From: Propioniferax innocua
Lineage (GTDB): Bacteria; Actinomycetota; Actinomycetes; Propionibacteriales; Propionibacteriaceae
Direction: 5' to 3'
NCBI RefSeq assembly: GCF_006716235.1
Contig: NZ_VFOR01000004.1
Location: 1 to 64,000 of the forward strand
Length of the DNA: 64,000 nt
The notes beneath the pieces were generated by a model. The model was not told where the DNA came from. It saw only the letters and a program-made list of their open reading frames with translations, and searched no databases. Below, one piece after another: positions 33,724 through 42,612 of this stretch. A program made the translations under genes and the position numbers. Position 1 is the stretch's first letter. Every line of letters begins with the position of its first letter.

Positions 33724-34794
33724 TCAGCCGACCGAAACGTGTACGTGGTCGTAGTGGTTGGCCGTGGCGCTGCCACGATCGGACATGCCGCGCCAGCCCT
33801 CACCGGAGCGCTGCGTGGTCCAGATCTTCTGGGCGTAGATCACCTCGGTGACACCCAGCGACGACGCGTTGTTGCGGAGGTAATTGGCAACCTCCCAGCC
33901 CACACTGGAGTCGCTAATCATGAAGTCGACGGCCTGACCCGAGCCGTGCTTGCCCGAATCGCCGGGGCGCACCCCACCGTATGCGCTGATCGATCCGCCC
34001 CACTGCGCGCAGACATCGTTCAAGACGGCCTGGGCCGCGCTGGTGAGACCCGATTTGGTGGGGCAGTTCGAGGAACCGTTACGGCTGGACGACCCACCAG
34101 AGCCGTTCGACCCGCTGGAGCCCTCGTCACTGCCCGAATCGCTGGAACCGGACGAGCCGCTGCCCGAATCGTCGGAGTCATCCGAGTCGGACTCCGTCGT
34201 GGGCTTCGAATCGCTCAGGTACTCGGCGGAGACCCAGCCGGCCTCGCCGTCGACAAGCACCTGCTGCCAGCCGTCGTCGGTGTCCTCGGCGATGTCAACC
34301 GCATCACCCTGGGCGATGCTGCCGATCTTCTCCGACTCCGCCGACGCCTTGGACCGCACGTTGAGTGTCTCGGTGGCATACATCGTGCCGGTCTTCTCGA
34401 CCTTCTTCTCCACGAACCCGCTGATGGCCTTGGGCGCTGCGGGCTTGAGGTCGCCACGCGGCGAGTTTCGGCTCGCGTCCTTCTTCTCCGGACGCTCGAT
34501 CTCCTCCGCAGTGGGGGTCGGAGTGGGGGTCTCGACGATGGGAGCCGGGACGGCCTCGGTCGCGCTGACGTCATCGTTGCCGGGCAGGGCGAAAGCCGCC
34601 GCAGCCCCGATCACGATCATGGCAGCAGCCGGAACGGCCACCAGCAGACGTCGGTTCCGCAGCGAACGCGAGCCCCCCTCGGGAACCCATGCGCTGGCAC
34701 CTGCGGCGCCCTCCGAGAGCGGCATCATGCGGCGGTGTTCGGTGGCGTCCGCACCCTTGTCGGGGGCGAAGCCCTCCATTGCTCGTCGCGTCAC
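33724..34794 (-). CDS. Membrane-anchored SH3-domain protein with ARB-07466-like C-terminal domain
   Basis: 356 aa from GTG 34794 (GGGA upstream); ATG 34779 is an alternative. A cytoplasmic leader of about 45 residues is followed by a membrane segment (LLVAVPAAAMIVIGAAAAFA), a Thr/Pro-rich stretch, a bacterial SH3 domain (TETLNVRSKASAESEKIGSI to GEAGWVSAEYLS), a Ser/Gly/Asp-rich linker and a C-terminal domain with HGSGQAVDFMI and HYDHVHVSV. These His/Asp positions are typical of a DD-carboxypeptidase-like fold found in actinobacterial cell-wall proteins. It probably acts on, or binds, peptidoglycan. An inverted repeat CGTTACC/GGTAACG lies upstream (about 34822-34850). Confidence 0.8.
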   Translation of the reverse strand: MTRRAMEGFAPDKGADATEHRRMMPLSEGAAGASAWVPEGGSRSLRNRRLLVAVPAAAMIVIGAAAAFALPGNDDVSATEAVPAPIVETPTPTPTAEEIERPEKKDASRNSPRGDLKPAAPKAISGFVEKKVEKTGTMYATETLNVRSKASAESEKIGSIAQGDAVDIAEDTDDGWQQVLVDGEAGWVSAEYLSDSKPTTESDSDDSDDSGSGSSGSSDSGSDEGSSGSNGSGGSSSRNGSSNCPTKSGLTSAAQAVLNDVCAQWGGSISAYGGVRPGDSGKHGSGQAVDFMISDSSVGWEVANYLRNNASSLGVTEVIYAQKIWTTQRSGEGWRGMSDRGSATANHYDHVHVSVG

Positions 34795-34977
34795 GCTAGT
34801 CCCATCAGTCGATATCAATTCGTTACCAAACGCTGAGTGTAGGTAACGAATCGGGAAAATCACAATCACCACGAGTGAACGTTGCAGACAGCAGAACATC
34901 ACCGCACGTGGCCCTGAGACGAGTCACCCGGACGGCCCCCGGAAATCACGCCACAGATGCCCCTTACTCTGGACGTC

Positions 34978-36399
34978 ATGGTCAGCAGCGTTGTTCCACC
35001 AGCCTCCGAGGCAAGCCGTTTCCGTCCTCTCGTCGAACGCCTGCGCACCGGGTTCGCCACAGGTTTGACGCGCGATCTCGACTGGCGTCGCGATCAACTC
35101 AACGCGCTTCACCAGATGCTCATCGAGCACGAGGCAGATCTGGCCGGAGCACTGGCGGCCGACCTGGGCAAAAGCCCCTCGGAAGCCCGCATGACGGAGC
35201 TCAGCATCACCACCGCCGAGATCGAGCACCTCGCAGAGAACCTCGAGGTCTGGTTCACGCCGCGACGCGTCTCCACCCCCCTGTTCGCCAAGCCCGCGAC
35301 CGCCGAGGTGATCCGCGAACCATTGGGGCTGGTACTGGTGATCTCCCCATGGAACTACCCGGTGCAGCTCACCCTCGCTCCACTCGCCGGCGCCATCGCC
35401 GCCGGCAACGCCGTGATCGTCAAACCCAGCGAGATCTCCACCCACACCGAGGAGGTCCTCACCGAGCTTCTCCCGCAATACCTCGACCCCCAGGTGTTCG
35501 GCCTCGTCACCGGTGGCCCCGACGAGACCGGCGAGCTGTTGCGTGAGCGCTTCGACCACATCTTCTTCACCGGCAACCCGGCGGTCGGACGCGTCGTCAT
35601 GCGTGCCGCAGCAGAACACCTCACCCCAGTGACGCTCGAGCTCGGCGGCAAATCACCCGCCTTCGTCGACGCCACCTGCGACCTCACCGTCGCGGCCCGG
35701 CGTATCGCCTGGGGTAAGTTCCTCAACGCCGGACAGACCTGCGTCGCCCCCGACCACGTGCTCGTCACGCCCGAGGCACGCGACCAGCTGGTCGAGAACC
35801 TTGGCAAGGCGATCACCGAGTTCTACGGCAAGGACCCCTCCCGCAGCGGCGATTTCGGACGCATCATCACCCAACGTCACTTCGACCGCATCGCGGGAAT
35901 GCTCGATCAGGGCACCATCGTCCACGGCGGCCACACCGATCGTGACGACCGTTACATCGCGCCCACCGTCATCACCGACCCGGACCCGGACAGCGCGTTG
36001 ATGACCGAGGAGATCTTCGGCCCGATACTCCCGGTCGTCACCGTCGCCGACACCGAGGCGGCCCTTGCCCACATCAATGAACGCGAAAAGCCGCTGGCGC
36101 TCTACGTGTTCAGCGATGACTCCGAAACATGTGCGGCATTCCGCGAACGCACCAGCTCCGGCGGCCTGACCTACGGGATCCCAGTGCTGCACCTGTCGGT
36201 GCCCGACCTCCCGTTCGGGGGCGTCGGCAACTCCGGCATGGGCAGTTACCACGGGGAGGCATCGATCCGGACCTTCTCGCATGAACGCTCCGTGATGCGC
36301 AAGCCCGCACAGCCCGATTCGATGGCGGCGGTCTACCCGCCGGTGCGGAAGGTCAAGCAGGGGCTGCTGAAGATACTGCAGCCCATGCGCAAGAAGTGA
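34978..36399 (+). CDS. Aldehyde dehydrogenase (class 3-like)
   Basis: 473 aa from ATG 34978; ATG 34957 would add seven residues. It is an NAD(P)-dependent ALDH with the active-site motif LELGGKSPAFVD (general base Glu), the catalytic Cys in FLNAGQTCVAPDHVLV, and EEIFGPILPV. The shape LISPWNYPVQLTLAPLAGAIAAGNAVIVKPSE and the hydrophobic/basic tail (VRKVKQGLLKILQPMRKK) fit the ALDH3 group acting on long-chain or aromatic aldehydes, possibly membrane-associated. No pathway partner is adjacent. Confidence 0.88.
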   Translation: MVSSVVPPASEASRFRPLVERLRTGFATGLTRDLDWRRDQLNALHQMLIEHEADLAGALAADLGKSPSEARMTELSITTAEIEHLAENLEVWFTPRRVSTPLFAKPATAEVIREPLGLVLVISPWNYPVQLTLAPLAGAIAAGNAVIVKPSEISTHTEEVLTELLPQYLDPQVFGLVTGGPDETGELLRERFDHIFFTGNPAVGRVVMRAAAEHLTPVTLELGGKSPAFVDATCDLTVAARRIAWGKFLNAGQTCVAPDHVLVTPEARDQLVENLGKAITEFYGKDPSRSGDFGRIITQRHFDRIAGMLDQGTIVHGGHTDRDDRYIAPTVITDPDPDSALMTEEIFGPILPVVTVADTEAALAHINEREKPLALYVFSDDSETCAAFRERTSSGGLTYGIPVLHLSVPDLPFGGVGNSGMGSYHGEASIRTFSHERSVMRKPAQPDSMAAVYPPVRKVKQGLLKILQPMRKK

Positions 36400-36412
36400 G
36401 TGACGCGGCTCC

Positions 36413-37717
36413 TCAGCGCCCCAGCACCCGGTCGAGGTAGGCGTTGGCGAACACCCGGCGGGGGTCGAGGCTGTCCCGGAGAACGAGGAAATCCTCGAAC
36501 TTCGGGTACGCGGCGGCCAGGTCGCGATGCGCCATGCCGTGCATCTTCCCCCAGTGGGGACGCCCACCGTGCTCGCGGAAGATCTCCTCGCACGCGTTGA
36601 AATAGGCCTCGTTCGGCTCGCGGTGGTAGCGGTGGACCGCCACGTAGGCGGTGTCGCGACGGTACGCGGTGGACATCCACACATCGTCGGCGGCCGCAGC
36701 CCGACACTCGATCGGAAAGCTGATCCGCCAGTCCCGACGCGTCACGAGATCATCGATCTCCCTCACCACAGCCGGTAGGGAATCCACCGGGATGGCGAAC
36801 TCGGTCTCGGTGAACCGCACATCCCGAGTGGTGGTGTAGACGTTCGTGGAGAGATCCACGTGGGTACGGCGCCCGGTCAGACGTGTCGCCACACGGTTCA
36901 CCGCGGGAATCGCGGTCGGCAGCACCTGCCCCATCCGACAGGTGAGCTCGAACAGCCGATTCGAGACCACATCATCGTCGAGCCGTCGACGCCATCTCGG
37001 CAACGGACGCAACTCAGCGTCACCGGGGAGACGCCGCTGAGTCTTGGTCAACGCCACATCGGTGTGAGGAAACCAGTAGAACTCGAAGTGGTCATGTTCG
37101 GTGATCCGTTCGCGCCACTCCTCCAGCACGGTCTCCAGGGACTCTGCTGCTTCCACGTCCTCGAGTGCGAACATGTCCACGCACTGGAGCGTGACCTCGG
37201 TGACCACACCCAGCGCGCCCAGGCTGATCACATGCCCGGCAACATCATCACCTTCGACCCGGTGCACGTTTCCAGAACCGTCGACGAGCGTCAGGCCACG
37301 GACCTGCGTCGCGATCCCGCCGAACCGCAGACCAGTGCCATGGGTTCCGGTGGAGATCGCCCCCGCGATCGACTGGGCATCGATGTCTCCGAGATTCTCC
37401 ATCGCGAGCCCGTGGGGGCGCAGGAGCCCGGGCATCTGATTCAGTCGCGTGTCCGCACGCACAGTGACGAGCCGGGCAGCCCGGTCGACGTCGACGATCC
37501 CGCGCAGGGCGCTGAGGTCGAGCTGGATCCCCGGCGCCGCAGCGATGTCGGTGAAACTGTGCCCGGCGCCCACGGCCTTGACCGACAACCCCGCGTCCGC
37601 CGCGTCACGGATGACTGCGGCCACACCGTCGGTGGAGGTCGGTCGCTCGACGCGCACCGGAGTCACCGCACAGGTGCCTGCCCAGTTCCGCCAAGGTTTC
37701 CGCTTCATTGCGGTCAT
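36413..37717 (-). CDS. FAD-linked sugar-1,4-lactone oxidase (L-gulono/D-arabinono-lactone oxidase family)
   Basis: 434 aa. An N-terminal FAD_binding_4 domain (VKAVGAGHSFTDIAAAPGIQLDLSALRGI region; His in GAGHS is the FAD-contact or attachment position) and a C-terminal ALO domain ending HWGKMH and DPRRVFANAYL. It oxidises an aldonolactone or alditol. Mycobacterium tuberculosis has a gulonolactone dehydrogenase (Rv1771) of this family near a gene like the next one upstream, so the pair appears conserved. It lies 33 bases downstream of that partner gene. Confidence 0.82.
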   Translation of the reverse strand: MTAMKRKPWRNWAGTCAVTPVRVERPTSTDGVAAVIRDAADAGLSVKAVGAGHSFTDIAAAPGIQLDLSALRGIVDVDRAARLVTVRADTRLNQMPGLLRPHGLAMENLGDIDAQSIAGAISTGTHGTGLRFGGIATQVRGLTLVDGSGNVHRVEGDDVAGHVISLGALGVVTEVTLQCVDMFALEDVEAAESLETVLEEWRERITEHDHFEFYWFPHTDVALTKTQRRLPGDAELRPLPRWRRRLDDDVVSNRLFELTCRMGQVLPTAIPAVNRVATRLTGRRTHVDLSTNVYTTTRDVRFTETEFAIPVDSLPAVVREIDDLVTRRDWRISFPIECRAAAADDVWMSTAYRRDTAYVAVHRYHREPNEAYFNACEEIFREHGGRPHWGKMHGMAHRDLAAAYPKFEDFLVLRDSLDPRRVFANAYLDRVLGR

Positions 37718-37750
37718 GCTGTTCTCCTCGATTATGGGTCGTGGAACGAG

Positions 37751-38989
37751 TCAGAGGAAGGCGTGCCCTTCCCCCCGGTAGGTCGGAAGTTCGGCGATGA
37801 CAGCAACCGACTCGGCGTCCACCACGGTCAGGTGGTTCACACGTTCGGCCAACTCACCGGCCTTGGCGTGACGCAGCCAGACGCGATCCCCCACACGCAG
37901 ATCCTCGGCCCCGGTGAGAGGCGTCTGCACCTCGCCGGCCATCTCCTCATCCACGTATCCCAACCCGGGAGGCCACGTCAGCACCGGTAGCCGTGACGAC
38001 GAGGGCGGCCCCGAAGCGATCCATCCACCGCCGAGAAGCGTCGCCATGTCCGGCGTGGGCTTGCGTACGACGTCAAGCGCGAAAGCGGCCGCCGGTGCCG
38101 GGAGGAAGGCACGGTAGTGATCGAAAAGACCGGGCCCGAACAGTCCAGAGCCAGCGGCGATCTCGGTCACCGACTCATCCTGCGCAGTCGACTCGATCGA
38201 ACCGGTCCCGCCACCGTTGACGAATTCGAGCTCGGCGATCTCCCTGACCTGGGCGACCGCCTCGCCCCGAATCTCGGCAACCTGCGGCCGGGATCGCGAT
38301 TGGAGGACCTGGATCGCACGTGTCCTCGCCTGTTCGATGAACGACCCCGACGGCACGTCACCGACGCCCGCGAGCTGCGCCTCATAGGCCATGAGCCCCA
38401 CGAGCCGGAATCCCTGCCGGGCTGCAACCTTCTCGGCCAGTTCCCGTGCGTCCTGGGCCGCCCGCACCGGTGAGCGATACACCCCGACCCGCATTCCGGG
38501 CAGGTTGTATGAAACATCGACCTCGAGAGCCACCCGCAGTTCCGGGCGACGGGCGGCGGGCAGGACGGCGTCGATGAGATCGAGTTGTTCCACCGCGTCG
38601 ACCATCAACGTGATCGCGGATGCGCGTCGTTCATCCGCGCAGAGCCTCGAGATCGCAGCGGCATCCGCAGTGGGATAGCCGACGACGACATCGTCGACAC
38701 CGTGGTCGGCCAACCAATTGGCCTCCGCGAGTGTGAAGGCGAGAACGCCCGCGAAGCCGTCACGCCGAAGGAGCGACTCGACCAGTCCACGAACGCGGAT
38801 GGACTTCGACGCGACCCGAATCGGGAGGGAACCGGTCATTCCGGCGTCGCTGCGAGCATCCGCGACGCGGCGTACGAGCTCACCGCGGTTGTGGGCCCAG
38901 GCGCCGGCTTCCACCACGGCGCAGGGCGCAGGACGATCCGCGGTTGCTGCTGTGAGTGCTTCCCAATACTTCTTCGGATCGGTCCACAT
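37751..38989 (-). CDS. PLP-dependent amino acid deaminase/aldolase-like protein (alanine racemase N-terminal fold)
   Basis: 412 aa from ATG 38989; an in-frame upstream extension runs back across the TspO gene and is not coding here. The fold-type III PLP barrel has the Lys in LPIRVASKSIR (about residue 62) and PLP-phosphate region FVNGGGTGSIE. The C-terminal domain resembles D-threonine aldolase/D-serine dehydratase (VGDRVWLRHAKAGELAERVN, a metal-binding His in such enzymes). The substrate is unknown. It sits upstream of the lactone oxidase with 33 bases between, so the two may share a pathway. Confidence 0.75.
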   Translation of the reverse strand: MWTDPKKYWEALTAATADRPAPCAVVEAGAWAHNRGELVRRVADARSDAGMTGSLPIRVASKSIRVRGLVESLLRRDGFAGVLAFTLAEANWLADHGVDDVVVGYPTADAAAISRLCADERRASAITLMVDAVEQLDLIDAVLPAARRPELRVALEVDVSYNLPGMRVGVYRSPVRAAQDARELAEKVAARQGFRLVGLMAYEAQLAGVGDVPSGSFIEQARTRAIQVLQSRSRPQVAEIRGEAVAQVREIAELEFVNGGGTGSIESTAQDESVTEIAAGSGLFGPGLFDHYRAFLPAPAAAFALDVVRKPTPDMATLLGGGWIASGPPSSSRLPVLTWPPGLGYVDEEMAGEVQTPLTGAEDLRVGDRVWLRHAKAGELAERVNHLTVVDAESVAVIAELPTYRGEGHAFL

Positions 38990-39054
38990 GCCGCAAGCAT
39001 AGGGCCCCGAACCCATCTGTGGGGAAGCCGGGACATGTCGGAACGTCCCGGGGA

Positions 39055-39528
39055 TCAACCGTTGCGGCGGGCGATGCTCCACGTCAGAGCAGTGGCGAAC
39101 GCGCACCACAACGCGTAAGGCGCCAGCCTGCGTCCGAGCCCCCTTCGTACTCCACCAGCCCGTCGTGCCAGATCCGCGCTGGACACGGCGAGGGATGCCG
39201 CCACCAGAACTCCCAGGTTCAGCAGTCGGCGGTCGAAGAAGACCCAGCACCATCCGGCGTTCAGACCGAGATTGATCACCAGCGCGCGCATCAGCGCGGC
39301 TCGCTCCTGGGGCGTCATATGGTCCATGGCCTCAGCGGTGGTCCATGCGATGTCGAGGTAGAGCGTCGTCCATGCCACTGGAAAAGCCCACCCGGGTGGC
39401 TGCCATGCAGGCTTGTCGAGTGATTCGTACCAGCGTGAGCCGACACTTCTGGATGTCGCCGCAGAACCCGCCACGGCGCAGGCGGCCGTCGCGATACCGG
39501 TCAGGGCCAGATGCTTGAACGAAGCCAT
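39055..39528 (-). CDS. TspO/MBR-family membrane protein
   Basis: 157 aa, five membrane segments. The family pattern WYESLDKPAWQPPGWAFPVAWT is present at residues 33-54, and NLGLNAGWCWVFF follows later. TspO proteins bind porphyrins and are linked to tetrapyrrole handling and oxidative stress in bacteria. It lies 65 bases upstream of the aldolase-like gene on the same strand. Confidence 0.88.
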   Translation of the reverse strand: MASFKHLALTGIATAACAVAGSAATSRSVGSRWYESLDKPAWQPPGWAFPVAWTTLYLDIAWTTAEAMDHMTPQERAALMRALVINLGLNAGWCWVFFDRRLLNLGVLVAASLAVSSADLARRAGGVRRGLGRRLAPYALWCAFATALTWSIARRNG

Positions 39529-39584
39529 GCATCGAGCCTAACCACGACGGCGACATTCGGATGGGCGGGGCTCCTCCACGCCGG

Positions 39585-41645
39585 TCAGCGCTCGGGGACA
39601 CGTTCCAGATCGGTCAACCACACCGTGGGACTGGCATCTGACGGTGCACGGTGGCCCCCACGTGGCGAGAGTGATCCGCCGGTGACGACCTTCGGGCCAT
39701 CCGGCAAAGCGGAACGCTTGAACTGCTGGGTGATGAAGCGTCGGCAGAACACCTGGAGCCAGTGGCGGATCGCGCTGAGATCGTAGGCCACGCGCTGATC
39801 TTCAGGGAGGTTCTCCGGCCATCGCCCGCGGGAGGCGTCCGACCATGCCTGTTCGGCGAGCCAAGCGATCTTGCTGGGCCTCGCACCGTTGTGCAGGAGC
39901 GCATGGAGGTTGAAGTCCTGCAAGGCATACGGACCGATGGAGGCTTCGGTGGACTGTGGCTCCTCCCCCTCCCTGGTGGGGACGAGCTCGGGGCTGATCT
40001 CGGTGTTGAGAACCGAACGCAGCACCCGGGCTGCTTCATCGCCCAGACCACCGCGGTCGGCGGCCCAGCGGATCAGGTGCTGGATGAGCGTCTTGGGCAC
40101 ACCGGCGTTGACACCGTAGTGGCTCATCTGATCCCCGACGCCGTAAGTGCACCAACCGAGGGCCAGCTCCGAGAGGTCTCCGGTGCCGAGGACGATGCCG
40201 CCGCGCTGGTTGGCGATCCGGAACAGGTAGTCGGTGCGGAGCCCGGCCTGAACGTTCTCGAAAGTGATGTCGTAGACCTCCTCCCCGCGCCCGAACGGAT
40301 GCCCCATATCTGTGAGCATCTGCTTGGCGGTGGGACGGATGTCGATCGTCTCGAAGCTCGTGCCCAGCGCTCGGGCGAGGGCCTCGGCGTTGTTGCGAGT
40401 GTGCTCGGTGGTGGCGAAACCCGGCATGGTGAAAGCGAGGATGTCGCTGCGCGGCCGATCGAGCCGGTCCATCGCCTTCGCGGCCACGACCATGGCGTGC
40501 GTCGAATCCAGACCGCCGCTGACCCCGACCACGAGCTTCGGGTTCCCGATCGATCGGAGGCGCTGCACCAAGCCGTACACCTGGATCTCATAGGCCTCGT
40601 AACAGTCCTGATCGAGCTGCCGGGGATCACTCGGCACGAATGGGAAGCGGTCGACCTCCCGGATCAAACCGGTGTCGCCCTCCGGCGGCTCGAGATCGAA
40701 TCGGATGGCTCGGAACGTGGTGGCCGATTCCATGGCCCGTCGGTTGTCATCGAACGTACCCACCCGTTGACGCTCGGCCACGAGCGCCTCGACATCCACA
40801 TCGGCGATGCAGCTGCTGGCTGCGTCGATGAATCGGTCTGTCTCGGCCAGCAGCCGACCCCGCTCGTGGATCATCGACCGCCCGTCCCACGACAGATCGG
40901 TGGACGACTCCCCCGACCCTGCTGCCGTATGGATGTGCCCCGCGATCAAGCGTCGGGACGCTTCGGCGCACACTTCATGCCGTTCGGCCGACTTGCCGAC
41001 CGTGATCGGCGAGCTCGACAGGTTGACCAGAACGGTCGCGCCGCCGAGCGCGGCACGGGCGCTCGGCGGAATGGGCACGCCGAGGTCCTGTCCGATCTCC
41101 ACGTGAAACACAAAGCCCGGCACGTCGGCGGCCTCGAAGACGAGATCGGCCCCGAAGGCGACGGATTCGGACCCTTCGATGCCCAGCCCGATGGCACCGA
41201 TCTCATCGCCCATCCTGTCGTCGCCCGCAGCGAACCACCGGGGCTCCTGGAACTCCCGCTCGTTCGGAAGGTGGGACTTGGGCACCACCCCCAGCACCTC
41301 ACCACGGTGGATGACGACGGCGCAGTTGTAGAGGCGGTTGCGGTGCGGAAGCGGCGCACCCACCACGAGCACCGGCAGCAGGTCGGTGCTGGCTTCGATG
41401 ACCTCACCCAACGCGCTACGGGTCTGTTTCTGGAGCGCTGCGGAGAAATGCAGATCCGCCACCGTGTAGCCGGTCAGTCCGAGTTCGGGGAAGGCCGCCA
41501 GCCCCACACCCTGATCGTGGAGGTCCTTGGCCGAAGCGATGATCGCCCTCGCATTGGCGAGCGGATCGGCGACCGTGGTCACCGTCGTAACCGCCGCGCA
41601 TCGGACGAATCCCTGATCCCAGAGGTTGCGGAAGTTCCAGCTCAT
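39585..41645 (-). CDS. nadE: NAD+ synthetase, glutamine-dependent type, with glutaminase nucleophile missing
   Basis: 686 aa from ATG 41645, usual length for actinobacterial NadE. The N-terminal nitrilase-like glutaminase domain (1-300) keeps Glu54 (AFPELGLTGY) and Lys123 (VPKSHLPN). The nucleophile motif EICED of relatives reads EIGQD at residues 183-187, so the catalytic Cys is Gly185. The C-terminal synthetase domain is intact (ATP loop VSGGLDSTHAMVVAAKAMD, GTGDLSELALGWCTYGVGDQ). It amidates nicotinate adenine dinucleotide to NAD+. As read, it should depend on free ammonia. The gene is divergent from modA across a hairpin-repeat region. Confidence 0.9.
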   Translation of the reverse strand: MSWNFRNLWDQGFVRCAAVTTVTTVADPLANARAIIASAKDLHDQGVGLAAFPELGLTGYTVADLHFSAALQKQTRSALGEVIEASTDLLPVLVVGAPLPHRNRLYNCAVVIHRGEVLGVVPKSHLPNEREFQEPRWFAAGDDRMGDEIGAIGLGIEGSESVAFGADLVFEAADVPGFVFHVEIGQDLGVPIPPSARAALGGATVLVNLSSSPITVGKSAERHEVCAEASRRLIAGHIHTAAGSGESSTDLSWDGRSMIHERGRLLAETDRFIDAASSCIADVDVEALVAERQRVGTFDDNRRAMESATTFRAIRFDLEPPEGDTGLIREVDRFPFVPSDPRQLDQDCYEAYEIQVYGLVQRLRSIGNPKLVVGVSGGLDSTHAMVVAAKAMDRLDRPRSDILAFTMPGFATTEHTRNNAEALARALGTSFETIDIRPTAKQMLTDMGHPFGRGEEVYDITFENVQAGLRTDYLFRIANQRGGIVLGTGDLSELALGWCTYGVGDQMSHYGVNAGVPKTLIQHLIRWAADRGGLGDEAARVLRSVLNTEISPELVPTREGEEPQSTEASIGPYALQDFNLHALLHNGARPSKIAWLAEQAWSDASRGRWPENLPEDQRVAYDLSAIRHWLQVFCRRFITQQFKRSALPDGPKVVTGGSLSPRGGHRAPSDASPTVWLTDLERVPER

Positions 41646-41662
41646 GGCACGAGCCAACCACA

Positions 41663-41818
41663 CCGGTGACCACAACCGACCAGTGGTTCAGTGCAGCGGT
41701 ACCGCGCCGCGGCTCGGAGTGACCACAACCTCCCAGTCGATCTTCCGCAAGAATGCCGAGCCCCCGGAACTGCAGGATTTCTGCAGGACCGGGGAAATCG
41801 ACTGGGAGGTTGTGGACA
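41663..41818. repeat. Intergenic hairpin element, copy B (one half-copy plus one full copy)
   Basis: A single arm GGTGACCACAACCGACCAGTGG (41665-41686) is followed by a full element whose 19-bp ends CCACAACCTCCCAGTCGAT (41723-41741) and ATCGACTGGGAGGTTGTGG (41797-41815) are perfectly complementary. They belong to the same family as the 8.0 and 62.2 kb elements. The element fills the nadE-modA divergent gap. Confidence 0.75.
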
Positions 41819-41867
41819 CAAGACCCCGGGAGAAGACCCGCGACCAGCCTCGACTAATGTTCCGCAC

Positions 41868-42596
41868 ATGCGAACCATTTACTGCCTCATTGCCGTATGT
41901 GCGCTTCTTTCTTCGGGGTGCAGCAGCACCAGCGCTGATGAGCAGATCACGGTCCTGGCCGCCGCGTCCCTGCAGGACGTCTTCGAGGCCGCTGGCGAGG
42001 ACTTCACCGAGCAGACAGGCGTCGAGGTCACATTCAGCTTCGCGGGGTCACAGTCACTGGTGACACAGCTGGCCGAGGGGTCACCGGGCGATGTGCTCGC
42101 GACCGCCAATGAGAAGACGATGGATCAGGCCCGGGCCGACGGCACCGTGGCCGATCCGCTCCCCTTCGCCACCAACACGCTGACGCTCGCCGTCGCTCCA
42201 GGGAATCCGAAGAACGTGCAGGGGCTGGACGATCTCACACGCACCGACCTGCTCTTCGTCCGTTGCGCCGAGGCCGTTCCCTGCGGCACGGCCAGTGACA
42301 AGGTGCTGGCCGACCTCCAGACGACACCGGTGAGCGAGGAGAACTCGGTCACCGATGTGCTCGGGAAGGTCACCAGTGGGCAGGCGGACGTGGGGCTGGT
42401 GTACTCCACTGATGTCACACGGTCACAGGGCGCTGCCGAGGCCGTCGACTTCCCGGAGGCCGAGACCGCGTTGAACACCTATCCGATCGCGGTGACGACG
42501 CAGTCCGACGCTCCGGCCGCACAGCGGTTCGTCGACCACATCACCGGCCCGGACGGGCAGCGGCTGCTGCAGGAGGCAGGCTTCGGCACGCCATGA
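41868..42596 (+). CDS. modA: Molybdate-binding lipoprotein
   Basis: 242 aa from ATG 41868. Short signal peptide with lipobox LSSGC (Cys at residue 18). The mature part is typical ModA: ITVLAAASLQDVFEAAGEDF, SFAGSQSLVTQLAEGSPGDVLATAN, then NTLTLAVAPGNP and QADVGLVYSTDV. It captures molybdate or tungstate. First gene of modABC, 16 bases before modB. Confidence 0.92.
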   Translation: MRTIYCLIAVCALLSSGCSSTSADEQITVLAAASLQDVFEAAGEDFTEQTGVEVTFSFAGSQSLVTQLAEGSPGDVLATANEKTMDQARADGTVADPLPFATNTLTLAVAPGNPKNVQGLDDLTRTDLLFVRCAEAVPCGTASDKVLADLQTTPVSEENSVTDVLGKVTSGQADVGLVYSTDVTRSQGAAEAVDFPEAETALNTYPIAVTTQSDAPAAQRFVDHITGPDGQRLLQEAGFGTP

Positions 42597-42612
42597 TGCG
42601 AGGATCGACAGC

